A DNA stretch of 64,000 nucleotides from an uncultured Clostridia bacterium. Its GTDB lineage: Bacteria > Bacillota > Clostridia > Oscillospirales > Acutalibacteraceae. Both the position numbers and the translations under genes were made by a program. Below, piece by piece: positions 50,927-58,634 of the stretch. A model generated the notes under the pieces. That model was not told where the DNA came from. It did no database searches and saw only the letters and a program-made list of their open reading frames with translations. The DNA lies in contig CALAUI010000026.1 in the NCBI GenBank assembly GCA_937892115.1, positions 85,995 through 149,994 of the forward strand, read 5' to 3'. Each line of letters opens with the position of its first letter. The stretch's first letter is position 1.

Positions 50927-50954
50927 CAATGTGATATATTAAGGAGGTAATACC

Positions 50955-51485
50955 GTGAAAAAAACATTATCAATACTTATGGCGGTGCTGATAATTATAT
51001 CCTCTTTTTCCCTCTTTGCCTTTGCAGAGAATGAAACGGAAAACGACAAAATAGTCATCGAGCTTCGCAGTGACATTGCAGGCAAAACGGCAAAGGATTA
51101 CAAGGACTTTGCCATTATCAAATCGGATAACGTGATTTTTGACGAAACCAAAAATTCGGATGCGGTAATTCTGTGTGACTACGTAGGCAATATCTATACC
51201 GGGAAAATGAAAGCCGGCAGGACTTACACGATATGGTACACTCTTTACGCCACAGACGGATTTGAAATTCCCGATGAGCTTGACGAAAGCAACACCGAAA
51301 TCATCTGCGGAAAGGGTGTAGATTGCTTCGGCTGTTTCAAATGCATCGGAAATGACGGGGAAGGCAATCCGCTTGATTCGATTTCTCTGCTTACCGAGGT
51401 AAAGGTTGACGGCAATCCGTTCCAGAATTTCATCGGAACGATCATGGACTTCTTCCTTAAAATGATGTCCTGGAGTATGTACTGA
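50955..51485 (+). CDS. Small secreted protein with hydrophobic C-terminal tail
   Basis: 176 residues. Sec signal 1 to about 24 (MKKTLSILMAVLIIISSFSL). The mature part is acidic and beta-rich, with CGKGVDCFGCFKC near 124-136, four closely spaced cysteines that may pair or bind metal. It ends NPFQNFIGTIMDFF and KMMSWSMY, a hydrophobic tail like that of other exported proteins in the window. RBS AAGGAGG; own promoter and terminator. I do not recognise a family. Confidence 0.7.
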   Translation: MKKTLSILMAVLIIISSFSLFAFAENETENDKIVIELRSDIAGKTAKDYKDFAIIKSDNVIFDETKNSDAVILCDYVGNIYTGKMKAGRTYTIWYTLYATDGFEIPDELDESNTEIICGKGVDCFGCFKCIGNDGEGNPLDSISLLTEVKVDGNPFQNFIGTIMDFFLKMMSWSMY

Positions 51486-51491
51486 TATTCA

Positions 51492-51519
51492 ACCCGCCTT
51501 AAAACGGCGGGTATTTTTA
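51492..51519 (+). terminator. Terminator after the small secreted protein
   Basis: ACCCGCC (51492-51498) pairs with GGCGGGT (51506-51512), then ATTTTTAT. Confidence 0.8.
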
Positions 51520-51543
51520 TGCCCGATTTAATCCCTTTGACAG

Positions 51544-51572
51544 TTTACACGGTTAAAAATCCGTGATATAAT
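51544..51572 (+). promoter_or_regulatory. Promoter of thrH
   Basis: TTTACA (51544-51549), 17-nt spacer, TATAAT (51567-51572). CACGG and CCGTG face each other inside the spacer (51548-51552, 51561-51565), a possible short operator. Confidence 0.5.
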
Positions 51573-51604
51573 TATCGGGTAATACAGATTCGGAGGTTTT
51601 TATT

Positions 51605-52204
51605 ATGAATGTAGTTTGTCTTGATATGGAGGGCGTGCTTGTCCCCGAAATATGGATTGCCTTTGCCGAGCAGACGGGTATCCCCGAGCTTCGTCTTACC
51701 ACCCGTGACGAGCCCGATTACGATAAGCTCATGAAATACAGAATCAAAATTCTCAAGGAACACGGTCTCGGTCTCAAAGAAATCCAGGACGTAATTTCAA
51801 AAATCGACCTTATGCCCGGTGCAAAGAAATTCCTTGACGAGCTTCGCACGATCACTCAGGTGGTCATCCTCAGCGATACCTTTGACCAGTTTGCCACTCC
51901 CCTTATGAAAAAGCTTGACTGGCCTACTATATTCTGCAACACACTTGAGGTTGCTCCGGACGGGGAAATCCTTGATTTCCACATGCGCTGTCCCCAGTCC
52001 AAGCTCACCACCGTCAAGGCACTCCAGTCCATGGGCTTTGATACCATCGCCAGCGGTGACAGCTTCAACGATTTAGGTATGATTCAGGCAAGCAAAGCGG
52101 GCTTCCTTTTCAAGACCACGGATAAAATCAAGGCAGATTATCCTCAGATTCCCGCATTTGAAGAATACGACGACCTTCTTGCGGCAATAAAAGCCGCTCT
52201 CTGA
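51605..52204 (+). CDS. thrH: Phosphoserine phosphatase/homoserine phosphotransferase ThrH
   Basis: 199 residues of the HAD superfamily. LDMEGVLVPEIWI is the ThrH form of motif I (D-x-E in place of D-x-D), VILSDTFDQF is motif II, and SGDSFNDLGMI is motif IV. ThrH dephosphorylates phosphoserine and can pass phosphate to homoserine, linking serine and threonine synthesis. RBS GGAGG. The downstream zinc-ribbon gene starts 15 nt later and may be co-transcribed. Confidence 0.92.
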   Translation: MNVVCLDMEGVLVPEIWIAFAEQTGIPELRLTTRDEPDYDKLMKYRIKILKEHGLGLKEIQDVISKIDLMPGAKKFLDELRTITQVVILSDTFDQFATPLMKKLDWPTIFCNTLEVAPDGEILDFHMRCPQSKLTTVKALQSMGFDTIASGDSFNDLGMIQASKAGFLFKTTDKIKADYPQIPAFEEYDDLLAAIKAAL

Positions 52205-52219
52205 TAAAGGAGTTCAGCC

Positions 52220-52774
52220 ATGACAATACGTAATGAATGCACCAACTGCGGTTACAAGACGGACAGCAGTGAATCCGTATGTCCCATCTGCGGCGGCAGC
52301 ATGAGAATATCCTCGTCCCACAAGGCACACGCCGACGACGAGGCAAATAATCCGAAAAGTTTCATCCCGGTATTTCGTAATGGCTGTGACGAAGACAAAG
52401 AAAAAGAATGGAATAACGGCTATCACGACGATTATACCGAGAAGCGCAAAACCGGCGATTACTGTGACCGCGAGCTTGAAAAAAATACCAACGGCGGTCA
52501 GCATTATCACAATAAAAACGGTACCGATTACCCTGCCTCCGAAGAGCAGGCAAATAAAGCCACCGTCATCATCCTGTGCATAATCCAGGGAATTGCGATA
52601 TTTTCTCCATTTGTCGGATTGTTCCTTTTCATCATGACAATGTTCAATTTCAAAGAAGGCAAAATCTCCGCCGAATTCAAAAAGCCCGTTATAATGACGT
52701 TCATCATTGCGGAAACCATCGGTATGATAATATTCATCCTGAGGTTATCCGGCATCAGCTACTTTTTCAGATAA
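52220..52774 (+). CDS. Zinc-ribbon membrane protein of unknown function
   Basis: 184 residues. The N-terminus holds a zinc ribbon CTNCGYK...CPICGG (Cys7, Cys10, Cys21, Cys24). A polar, acidic stretch (about 30-108) rich in Asp, Glu and Asn follows, then two membrane segments (about 112-142 and 156-180). This zinc-ribbon plus membrane layout is frequent in small uncharacterised Firmicute proteins. No catalytic motif is seen. It follows thrH after 15 nt and precedes a strong terminator. Confidence 0.72.
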   Translation: MTIRNECTNCGYKTDSSESVCPICGGSMRISSSHKAHADDEANNPKSFIPVFRNGCDEDKEKEWNNGYHDDYTEKRKTGDYCDRELEKNTNGGQHYHNKNGTDYPASEEQANKATVIILCIIQGIAIFSPFVGLFLFIMTMFNFKEGKISAEFKKPVIMTFIIAETIGMIIFILRLSGISYFFR

Positions 52775-52780
52775 AATTCA

Positions 52781-52816
52781 AGAGCAGACATTCGGCTGAA
52801 TGTCTGCTCTCTTTTG
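52781..52816. terminator. Bidirectional terminator
   Basis: AGAGCAGACATTC and GAATGTCTGCTCT (52781-52810) pair perfectly around GGCT, followed by CTTTTGTTT. It lies between convergent genes. Confidence 0.85.
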
Positions 52817-52837
52817 TTTATGCTTTGATTATTTCAA

Positions 52838-53944
52838 TCAGATGGGGAAGGTTTTGAAGATTGAAAGAAGGAAATTGATGATTTTCTTTGCAAGCTCATA
52901 AAGGAAGCTGTTGTTGATTACGGGTATTTTGGCTGCAGATATGCCTCCGATTGTATCCGAATCGTCAACGTTGATTCTGTCAACGTCATAAGTTGCTATC
53001 ACACCGCTCTCGGCATACTTTACAAGATGGAAGCTTTCTTTGGTAAACTGAATTGCACCTACGGTAAGAACGTTGGTTGAGCCGTTCTCGGTGCCGTTGC
53101 CCGAATAACCGACGTAACCTGCGTTGGTGTACGTGAAGTTGAGGGTTTCCTCTTTGTATTCGGTTTCGCTTCTCTTATCTGCATAGGGGATGCGGATTGT
53201 TTCGCCCTTTGCGATGTAGTTTACGGAGCCGCCGATATAATCGTCGTAGTCGCTGGAATGATTGTGACCGAAGAGGAAGATGATATCAAGCTTTTCGGCT
53301 GCCTTGTTGATTACGTCAAAGAGATAGGAAGCGTACTGATTGTCACCGCCGCCGCCTCTGCGGGTATGATGAAGAGGAACATGTGTGATAATGATGACGG
53401 GTCTGAAATCTTCGGCTTCAATCATAGCGTTGAGCTTTTCCTCAACGTCCGCTGCGGTCTTCTTTACTTTTGAGCCGTTGGTAAGATACTGATCCCAGGG
53501 GAAATCGTTTTCGTTGATTGCATAGAGACAATACGAGCCCATATCGCTGAAGCCCGTGGGAATAAAGCCGGCAGACTTGATGTCGTGGTTGCCCTGGATG
53601 CAGAGAATCGCATTCTCGTCCATTTCGGGATAAACGCCCAGCATTGCGGACTTGAGCTGAACAATACCCGCGGTAGCATAGTCGGGAAGAATTCTTGAAT
53701 AGTCACCTGCGCTGAGCATTGAGCAGGGCTGTACCATTCCGTCTTCCTTCATAAGCCCGAGAATATTGCCGAAACGGATAAATGCTTTTGAGTCATAATC
53801 CTGGAAATCCGATGCTGTTACTACGGTTGCATAAGCTCTTCCTTCAAATGCGGATTCTGTTTCTGCAGACACAAATGCAAGCGATGAGAATACAATCGCA
53901 AGTACGAATACAACAGAAAGAGCAATCTTAAGTGTTTTTTTCAT
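52838..53944 (-). CDS. Exported calcineurin-like metallophosphoesterase
   Basis: 368 residues. Sec signal (MKKTLKIALSVVFVLAIVFS, cleavage near VSA-ET). Motifs are VVTASDFQDYD (D-x-Q form of motif I), LSAGDYSR, IQGNHDIK, IITHVPLHH and LFGHNHSSD. A small beta domain follows, then a hydrophobic/basic tail (NSFLYELAKKIINFLLSIFK). The ATG at 53944 lies 7 nt after AGGAG; an ATG 6 nt earlier is too close. Third gene of the lipoprotein/BNR/phosphoesterase operon. Substrate unknown. Confidence 0.82.
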   Translation of the reverse strand: MKKTLKIALSVVFVLAIVFSSLAFVSAETESAFEGRAYATVVTASDFQDYDSKAFIRFGNILGLMKEDGMVQPCSMLSAGDYSRILPDYATAGIVQLKSAMLGVYPEMDENAILCIQGNHDIKSAGFIPTGFSDMGSYCLYAINENDFPWDQYLTNGSKVKKTAADVEEKLNAMIEAEDFRPVIIITHVPLHHTRRGGGGDNQYASYLFDVINKAAEKLDIIFLFGHNHSSDYDDYIGGSVNYIAKGETIRIPYADKRSETEYKEETLNFTYTNAGYVGYSGNGTENGSTNVLTVGAIQFTKESFHLVKYAESGVIATYDVDRINVDDSDTIGGISAAKIPVINNSFLYELAKKIINFLLSIFKTFPI

Positions 53945-53977
53945 GTTCATTCTCCTTTATTTTCATAAGCCAAAAGC

Positions 53978-55051
53978 TTACGGTTTCCATTTTGTGCTCA
54001 CTATGGAGCAGTAGTTTTCGCCTTCACGGCGTTTATAGCAGACGGTAACTACCGAGCCGTCCTTATTTTCAACGGAAGCGGGATAACCGATGTCACTGTC
54101 CTGCGCGGGCTCTATCAGATATTCTTCTTCACCGATAACACCGTCGGGACTGATTATCCTTGCATAGATTCCGTACGGCTCAACACGGCGGCCGTAGGTC
54201 AGTACCACCCTGCCGTCCCTGAGCTTGAGCAGGAACGGAGGCGAGCCGCAGATTCCCGTAGGCTCAAATTCACTCCATGTTTTGCCGTTATCCGATGAAA
54301 ATGTCTTATAAACGGTAAAAAATTTGTCGTCCTCTTCAATGTGGGCACGTATCACTCCCATTATCCTGCCGTCGTTAAGCTGGACACAATGGGGCTCGTG
54401 AAAACAGTTCCAGCCGTATTCGCCTGGCTTGACGCAATCGCCCGCCTTCGTGAAGGATTTACCCGCATCACGGCTGATATAAGAAGCCAGCACGTCGGGT
54501 TTTTCCTCACCGTAGGAATACATTTCTTTGCCCAGATACAGAATCGAGCCGTCGTCAAGAAGAGCGGGGCCGTGGGGACTGCTGACGGGAATACGGATTT
54601 CGTCGCTCCAGGTTTCACCGTAATCCTCCGATATTTTCAGGAAGGAGCCGCCCTTTCTGTCCTCCCCCTTTATTTCATGATAAGCCGCAAGCAAGCCCTC
54701 TGCGGGTTTTCCGCCGTCTTCGGCAATCCAATCGGCATAATCATTTTCGTAAACGTCTGCGGGATGGGAAAATCTTGTTACAAGCATTCTGCCGTTTCCG
54801 AGATAGAGGATGCCCGCATCTCTGTCATCAAGAAAATGGTCGTTGATGACCGAAGGAACGGACCAGGTCTTTCCTCCGTCACGGCTCTTATACATCAGGG
54901 TTTTGCCGAAGGGACAAACGTGGGCAAGTCTCATTCCCGAGCAGACGACATAAATCACGCCGTTTTCGTCAATGCACGCCGTAGGCCATCCCGAATAGGA
55001 AAAGAAGCCCTGCTGTTTTCCCGTAACACAGCTGCGCTCAAGCACTTTCAT
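53978..55051 (-). CDS. Sialidase-like (BNR-repeat) six-bladed propeller
   Basis: 357 residues with repeated S-x-D-x-G-x-T-W boxes: SRDGGKTWS (about 55), SEDYGETWS (about 142), SRDAGKSFT (about 205) and SSDNGKTWS (about 265). These mark the GH33-type sialidase or related propellers. RLAHVCPFG, DDRDAGI and KPGEYGWNCFHEPH supply Arg, Asp and Glu residues that could be catalytic. No signal peptide. It may act on sialic acid or another glycoside imported as a trisaccharide or smaller unit. It lies 9 nt after the lipoprotein gene. Family certain, substrate not. Confidence 0.8.
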   Translation of the reverse strand: MKVLERSCVTGKQQGFFSYSGWPTACIDENGVIYVVCSGMRLAHVCPFGKTLMYKSRDGGKTWSVPSVINDHFLDDRDAGILYLGNGRMLVTRFSHPADVYENDYADWIAEDGGKPAEGLLAAYHEIKGEDRKGGSFLKISEDYGETWSDEIRIPVSSPHGPALLDDGSILYLGKEMYSYGEEKPDVLASYISRDAGKSFTKAGDCVKPGEYGWNCFHEPHCVQLNDGRIMGVIRAHIEEDDKFFTVYKTFSSDNGKTWSEFEPTGICGSPPFLLKLRDGRVVLTYGRRVEPYGIYARIISPDGVIGEEEYLIEPAQDSDIGYPASVENKDGSVVTVCYKRREGENYCSIVSTKWKP

Positions 55052-55060
55052 TTCATCACC

Positions 55061-55588
55061 TCAGATAAAGCATATTCCCGCAAGCAGAACGCTGTCTTCC
55101 TCTCTGTTCACGCACAGAGGAAGCGCGGTAAAGGAAACGGTTTCTCCCTCGGGAATCTCCTGATAATTTCCGAACATATACACGTAATAACCGTTGCGCC
55201 CGTCCGTAAGCTGAAGCAGGATACCCGACTTTGAGCCGTTATTCTGTACAAATGAAGACATGACCGTGAGATTCTCAAATTTTCCTATATCTCCCTCAAA
55301 GCCTTCGGGGTCTTCATAGTATGAAGGAAAATCAAAATCAACCACCTTGTACTTTGAAAAATCAAGGTAATTGGCAATGAATATCCCGCTGTCAAAGCGG
55401 ATAAAGTTTCTTGCCTTCTTTGTCATTTTCAGATCAAGACGACTGCAGAAGCCGTCATAATATTCCTCTATCGTTTCCGCATCCGCACCGACGGGCTGCT
55501 TTGTCACGGTATTTTCTTCCTCGTTTTTGCAGGAAGCAAAGGAGAAAACGATGCAAAGTAAAGCAAAAAGGGAAATTACTCTTTTCAT
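55061..55588 (-). CDS. Lipoprotein of unknown function
   Basis: 175 residues. Lipoprotein signal MKRVISLFALLCIVFSFASC with Cys20. The mature part is acidic with Tyr- and Phe-rich segments (YYVYMFGNYQEIPEGETVSF) but no motif I recognise. It leads the operon with the BNR and phosphoesterase genes behind it, so it may be a substrate-binding or surface partner, though that is inference. Confidence 0.72.
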   Translation of the reverse strand: MKRVISLFALLCIVFSFASCKNEEENTVTKQPVGADAETIEEYYDGFCSRLDLKMTKKARNFIRFDSGIFIANYLDFSKYKVVDFDFPSYYEDPEGFEGDIGKFENLTVMSSFVQNNGSKSGILLQLTDGRNGYYVYMFGNYQEIPEGETVSFTALPLCVNREEDSVLLAGICFI

Positions 55589-55617
55589 TTTATCCCTCCG
55601 ATGAAAATTACAAGGAT

Positions 55618-55646
55618 ATTTTAACCTATTCCAACCTAAATGTAAA
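55618..55646 (-). promoter_or_regulatory. Promoter of the lipoprotein-BNR-phosphoesterase operon
   Basis: Minus strand TTTACA (55646-55641), 17-nt spacer, TAAAAT (55623-55618), divergent from the metal-uptake promoter 10 bp away. Confidence 0.55.
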
Positions 55647-55655
55647 GATTAAATC

Positions 55656-55684
55656 TTGAATATATCCACTACGGATGGTATAAT
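55656..55684 (+). promoter_or_regulatory. Promoter of the metal-uptake operon
   Basis: TTGAAT (55656-55661), 17-nt spacer, TATAAT (55679-55684). Confidence 0.65.
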
Positions 55685-55697
55685 GTTATTTAATAAC
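55685..55697 (+). promoter_or_regulatory. Palindrome at the metal-uptake start site; candidate operator
   Basis: GTTATTTAATAAC is a perfect 13-bp palindrome that starts directly after the -10 box and covers the expected transcription start. Its place suits repression by a metalloregulator of the Fur/Zur, MntR or AdcR type; the sequence itself does not match a Zur or AdcR consensus that I know. Confidence 0.45.
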
Positions 55698-55725
55698 TAC
55701 TAAATCTATACAAAGGAGGATGAAT

Positions 55726-56022
55726 ATGAAAACAGCCAAAAAGCTATTTGCGGTAATTCTCATTGCCGTGCTTTCTCTTTCCGTCATCATTTCATCCGCC
55801 TATGTCATATCCGAAGCAGACCATAACTGTACCGGCGCTGACTGTGAAATCTGTCTTACGGTTTCTCTGTGTCGAAACACCCTGAAGGTGATTTCTCTCG
55901 GCATAATTTCCTTCGCTCTTCTGCATCACCTTGATTTCCTCGGAGTATTCTCTCTTTTATCCGATAAATCCGCGGGGTATCACACGAGCCCCGTTTCAAA
56001 AAAAGATAAGCTTCTGTGCTGA
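55726..56022 (+). CDS. Small Cys-rich membrane protein of the metal-uptake operon
   Basis: 98 residues. An N-terminal hydrophobic segment (about 5-27), then HNCTGADCEICLTVSLC, a dense His/Cys patch (His32, Cys34, Cys39, Cys42, Cys49), and a second hydrophobic segment (about 52-75). The tail ends with DKLLC. The layout HNCxGxDCxIC is one I have the impression of seeing upstream of ZnuA-like genes in Firmicutes, but the function is unknown. ATG at 55726 is the second of two in-frame ATGs and has the better spacing to AAAGGAGG. Possibly a metal-sensing or metal-passing membrane protein. Confidence 0.65.
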   Translation: MKTAKKLFAVILIAVLSLSVIISSAYVISEADHNCTGADCEICLTVSLCRNTLKVISLGIISFALLHHLDFLGVFSLLSDKSAGYHTSPVSKKDKLLC

Positions 56023-56093
56023 AATGACTCCGTAAAGTCTGCCGTTCAGGCGGACCGTATCTGTATATTCATTTCAACACGGAGGTAAATATT

Positions 56094-57056
56094 TTGAAAA
56101 AAATCATATCACTTATACTGTGCCTGATTCTGATTACGGGCGCATTTTCCGCCTGCTCAACGGTAAGCGAAAAAGAGAGCGGAAAACTTAAAATCGTTAC
56201 GACCATTTTCCCGGTTTACGACTGGGTTATAAACATACTCGGTGAAAAATCCGCCGACGCCGAGGTCACAATGCTCCTTGACAGCGGTGTTGACCTTCAT
56301 TCCTTCCAACCGGGTGCCGACGATATGGCTGTGATTTCACAGTGCGACCTTTTCGTCTATGTAGGCGGTGAATCCGACGAATGGGTTGACGGAGTGATTT
56401 CCTCATCCGGCAACAAAAATCTTATTTCCCTCAATCTTATGGAAGCTCTCGGAGAAAACAGAAGAGAGGAAGAAACCGTTGAGGGTATGATGGAGGAAGA
56501 GGAAGAAGAGGAAGGAGAAGCTTTTGACGAACACATCTGGCTTTCCCTCAAAAATGCAAAAATCGCCTGCCGCAGTATCTGCGACTCCCTCTGCTCAGCC
56601 GACGGTGAAAATTCGGAAACCTATAAGGCGAACTTTGAAGCATATCTTTCAAAGCTTGAAGAGCTTGATGCAAAATACACCCAAACCGTTGAAAGCAGCA
56701 GCTCACACGTTCTTCTGTTTGCAGACCGTTTTCCGTTCCTCTATATGGCAAAGGATTACGGCATTGAATACTACGCTCCCTTCAAGGGATGCTCCGCCGA
56801 ATCGGAAGCGAGCTTTGAGACCGTGGCATTCCTTGCAAAAAAGGTTGACGAACTCGGGCTCAGAAATATTATCGTCCTTGAAGGAAACGACCATAAAATT
56901 GCCGAAACCGTCATTTCAAATACAAAGAACAAAAATCAGACCGTACTTGAACTGAATTCCATGCAATCGGTTACCGCCGATGACGTTAAGCAGGGTGCAG
57001 ACTATCTTGAAATAATGCAAAGCAATCTGTCCGTACTGGCAGAAGCACTGCATTGA
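56094..57056 (+). CDS. Metal ABC transporter binding lipoprotein (ZnuA-like, zinc or manganese)
   Basis: 320 residues, cluster A-I metal-binding family. Lipoprotein signal with Cys21 (AFSAC). VTTIFPVYDW opens the mature protein; His69 (VDLHSF), His147 (DEHIW) and His205 (SSHVLLF) fit the three metal ligands, with a later acidic ligand near GNDHKI. In place of the usual His-rich loop there is an acidic Glu/Met stretch (about 122-146, with seven Glu in a row). The start is TTG at 56094 behind GGAGG. It delivers Zn2+ or Mn2+ to the permease encoded two genes downstream. Confidence 0.88.
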   Translation: MKKIISLILCLILITGAFSACSTVSEKESGKLKIVTTIFPVYDWVINILGEKSADAEVTMLLDSGVDLHSFQPGADDMAVISQCDLFVYVGGESDEWVDGVISSSGNKNLISLNLMEALGENRREEETVEGMMEEEEEEEGEAFDEHIWLSLKNAKIACRSICDSLCSADGENSETYKANFEAYLSKLEELDAKYTQTVESSSSHVLLFADRFPFLYMAKDYGIEYYAPFKGCSAESEASFETVAFLAKKVDELGLRNIIVLEGNDHKIAETVISNTKNKNQTVLELNSMQSVTADDVKQGADYLEIMQSNLSVLAEALH

Positions 57057-57070
57057 AATGAGGCGGAATT

Positions 57071-57784
57071 ATGGCACTGATAAAATGTGAAAACCTGACC
57101 GCCGGTTATGACGGAAAGGCAGTTATAGAAAACCTGACCTTTGAGGTAAATCCCGGTGACTATCTCTGCATCGTGGGTGAAAACGGCTCGGGTAAAAGTA
57201 CACTTATGAAAACCCTGCTGGGACTTCAGTCACCCATGAGCGGAAAAATCATCCGCGGTGACGGCCTTGAAAAAACCGACATAGGATACCTTCCACAGCA
57301 GACTCCCGTACAGAAGGATTTTCCCGCCTGCGTAAAAGAAGTCGTCCTCTCGGGCTGTCAGGGTAAATGCGGTAAAAAGCCGTTTTACTCAAAGGAAGAC
57401 AAGAAGCTTGCAGACGATATGATTGAAAAGATGGGTATTTCCCACCTCAAAAAGAAGTGCTACCGTGAGCTGTCGGGAGGTCAGCAGCAGAGAGTGTTGC
57501 TGGCAAGAGCAATGTGTGCTACCGGTAAAATCCTGCTCCTTGACGAGCCGGTTACCGGACTTGACCCGAAGGCCACGGCCGAAATGTATCAGCTGATTGA
57601 TGAGCTCAATAAAAAAGACGGTATTGCCGTCATAATGATTTCCCACGATATTGCCGCAGCAGTAAAATATGCGAGCCATATTCTTCATATCGGACACAAC
57701 GTCTTTTTCGGCACTGAAGAGGAATATCTCACTACTGCGCAGGGACGCTTTTTCGTATCGAAAGGCGGTGATGAAAATGGCTGA
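57071..57784 (+). CDS. Metal ABC transporter ATPase (ZnuC-like)
   Basis: 237 residues. Walker A GENGSGKST (about 36-44), signature LSGGQQQR, Walker B LLLDEPVT and the switch His in SHDIAAAV. The Q-loop YLPQQTPVQKDFPA and the length fit ZnuC/MntB. It overlaps the permease by 8 nt. Confidence 0.92.
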   Translation: MALIKCENLTAGYDGKAVIENLTFEVNPGDYLCIVGENGSGKSTLMKTLLGLQSPMSGKIIRGDGLEKTDIGYLPQQTPVQKDFPACVKEVVLSGCQGKCGKKPFYSKEDKKLADDMIEKMGISHLKKKCYRELSGGQQQRVLLARAMCATGKILLLDEPVTGLDPKATAEMYQLIDELNKKDGIAVIMISHDIAAAVKYASHILHIGHNVFFGTEEEYLTTAQGRFFVSKGGDENG

Positions 57785-58634
57785 TGCATTCGGCAAAATC
57801 GCCTTCTATTTCAACCAGTTCCAGTTTGTAAGATTTGCCCTCATTGCGGGCGTTCTCATCGCACTCTGCTCTTCTTTGCTGGGTGTCATACTCGTACTCA
57901 GAAGATTCTCGTTCATCGGTGACGGTCTTTCCCACGTGGCGTTCGGTGCCATGGCGGTGGCGGCGGTCGTCGGTCTTACGAACGATACTCCACTCACCCT
58001 TGCGGTCACGATACTGTGCGCGATTCTTTTGCTCCGCACGGGGGCAAACACCAGAATCAACGGTGATGCGGCAATTGCCATGATATCCGTAGGCGCTCTT
58101 GCTTTCGGTTATCTGCTGATGAATCTTTTCCCGACCTCATCAAACGTATCAGGTGACGTATGCGGTACTCTTTTCGGCTCAACGTCGATTCTCACGCTCA
58201 GCAAAACCGAGGTGCTTATCTGCGTTATCCTTTCCGCTGCGGTAACGGCGGCATTCATCCTCTTTTACAACAAAATATTTGCGGTCACGTTTGACGAAGC
58301 GTTTGCGAGATCCGCAGGCACAAAGGTAAATCTTTACAATATGATTATTGCCGTCATCGTGGCAGTCGTAATCGTACTCGCAATGAATCTCGTGGGCTCG
58401 CTTCTCATTTCCGCCCTCATCATCTTCCCCGCCCTGTCGGCAATGCGTGTATTCAAAAGCTTTAAGAGCGTTACGGTATGCGCCTGCATACTCTCCGTAA
58501 TCTGTTCGCTGACGGGCATTCTCGTTTCCATAGTTTACGGCACTCCGGTCGGCTCCACCATAGTGGCGGTTGACGTTGGCGTATTCATCGTATTCTACAT
58601 TTCGGGAATCATCAAAGGAGGAAGAAAAAAATGA
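57777..58634 (+). CDS. Metal ABC transporter permease (ZnuB-like)
   Basis: 285 residues with about nine membrane segments. ALCSSLLGVILVLRRFSFIGDGLSHVAFG (about 24-52) is the conserved N-terminal signature of cluster A-I metal permeases; NLVGSLLISALIIFPALSAMRVFKS and VYGTPVGSTIVAVDV follow near the C-terminus. ATG at 57777 is favoured over the one at 57771 by spacing to GGCGGTG. It overlaps the preceding and following genes. Confidence 0.9.
   Translation: MADAFGKIAFYFNQFQFVRFALIAGVLIALCSSLLGVILVLRRFSFIGDGLSHVAFGAMAVAAVVGLTNDTPLTLAVTILCAILLLRTGANTRINGDAAIAMISVGALAFGYLLMNLFPTSSNVSGDVCGTLFGSTSILTLSKTEVLICVILSAAVTAAFILFYNKIFAVTFDEAFARSAGTKVNLYNMIIAVIVAVVIVLAMNLVGSLLISALIIFPALSAMRVFKSFKSVTVCACILSVICSLTGILVSIVYGTPVGSTIVAVDVGVFIVFYISGIIKGGRKK

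Noticed and set aside
54341..55234. 297-codon plus-strand frame opposite the BNR propeller and lipoprotein
   Set aside because: Spans two leftward genes and their junction; no recognisable domain, while BNR boxes are clear on the minus strand.
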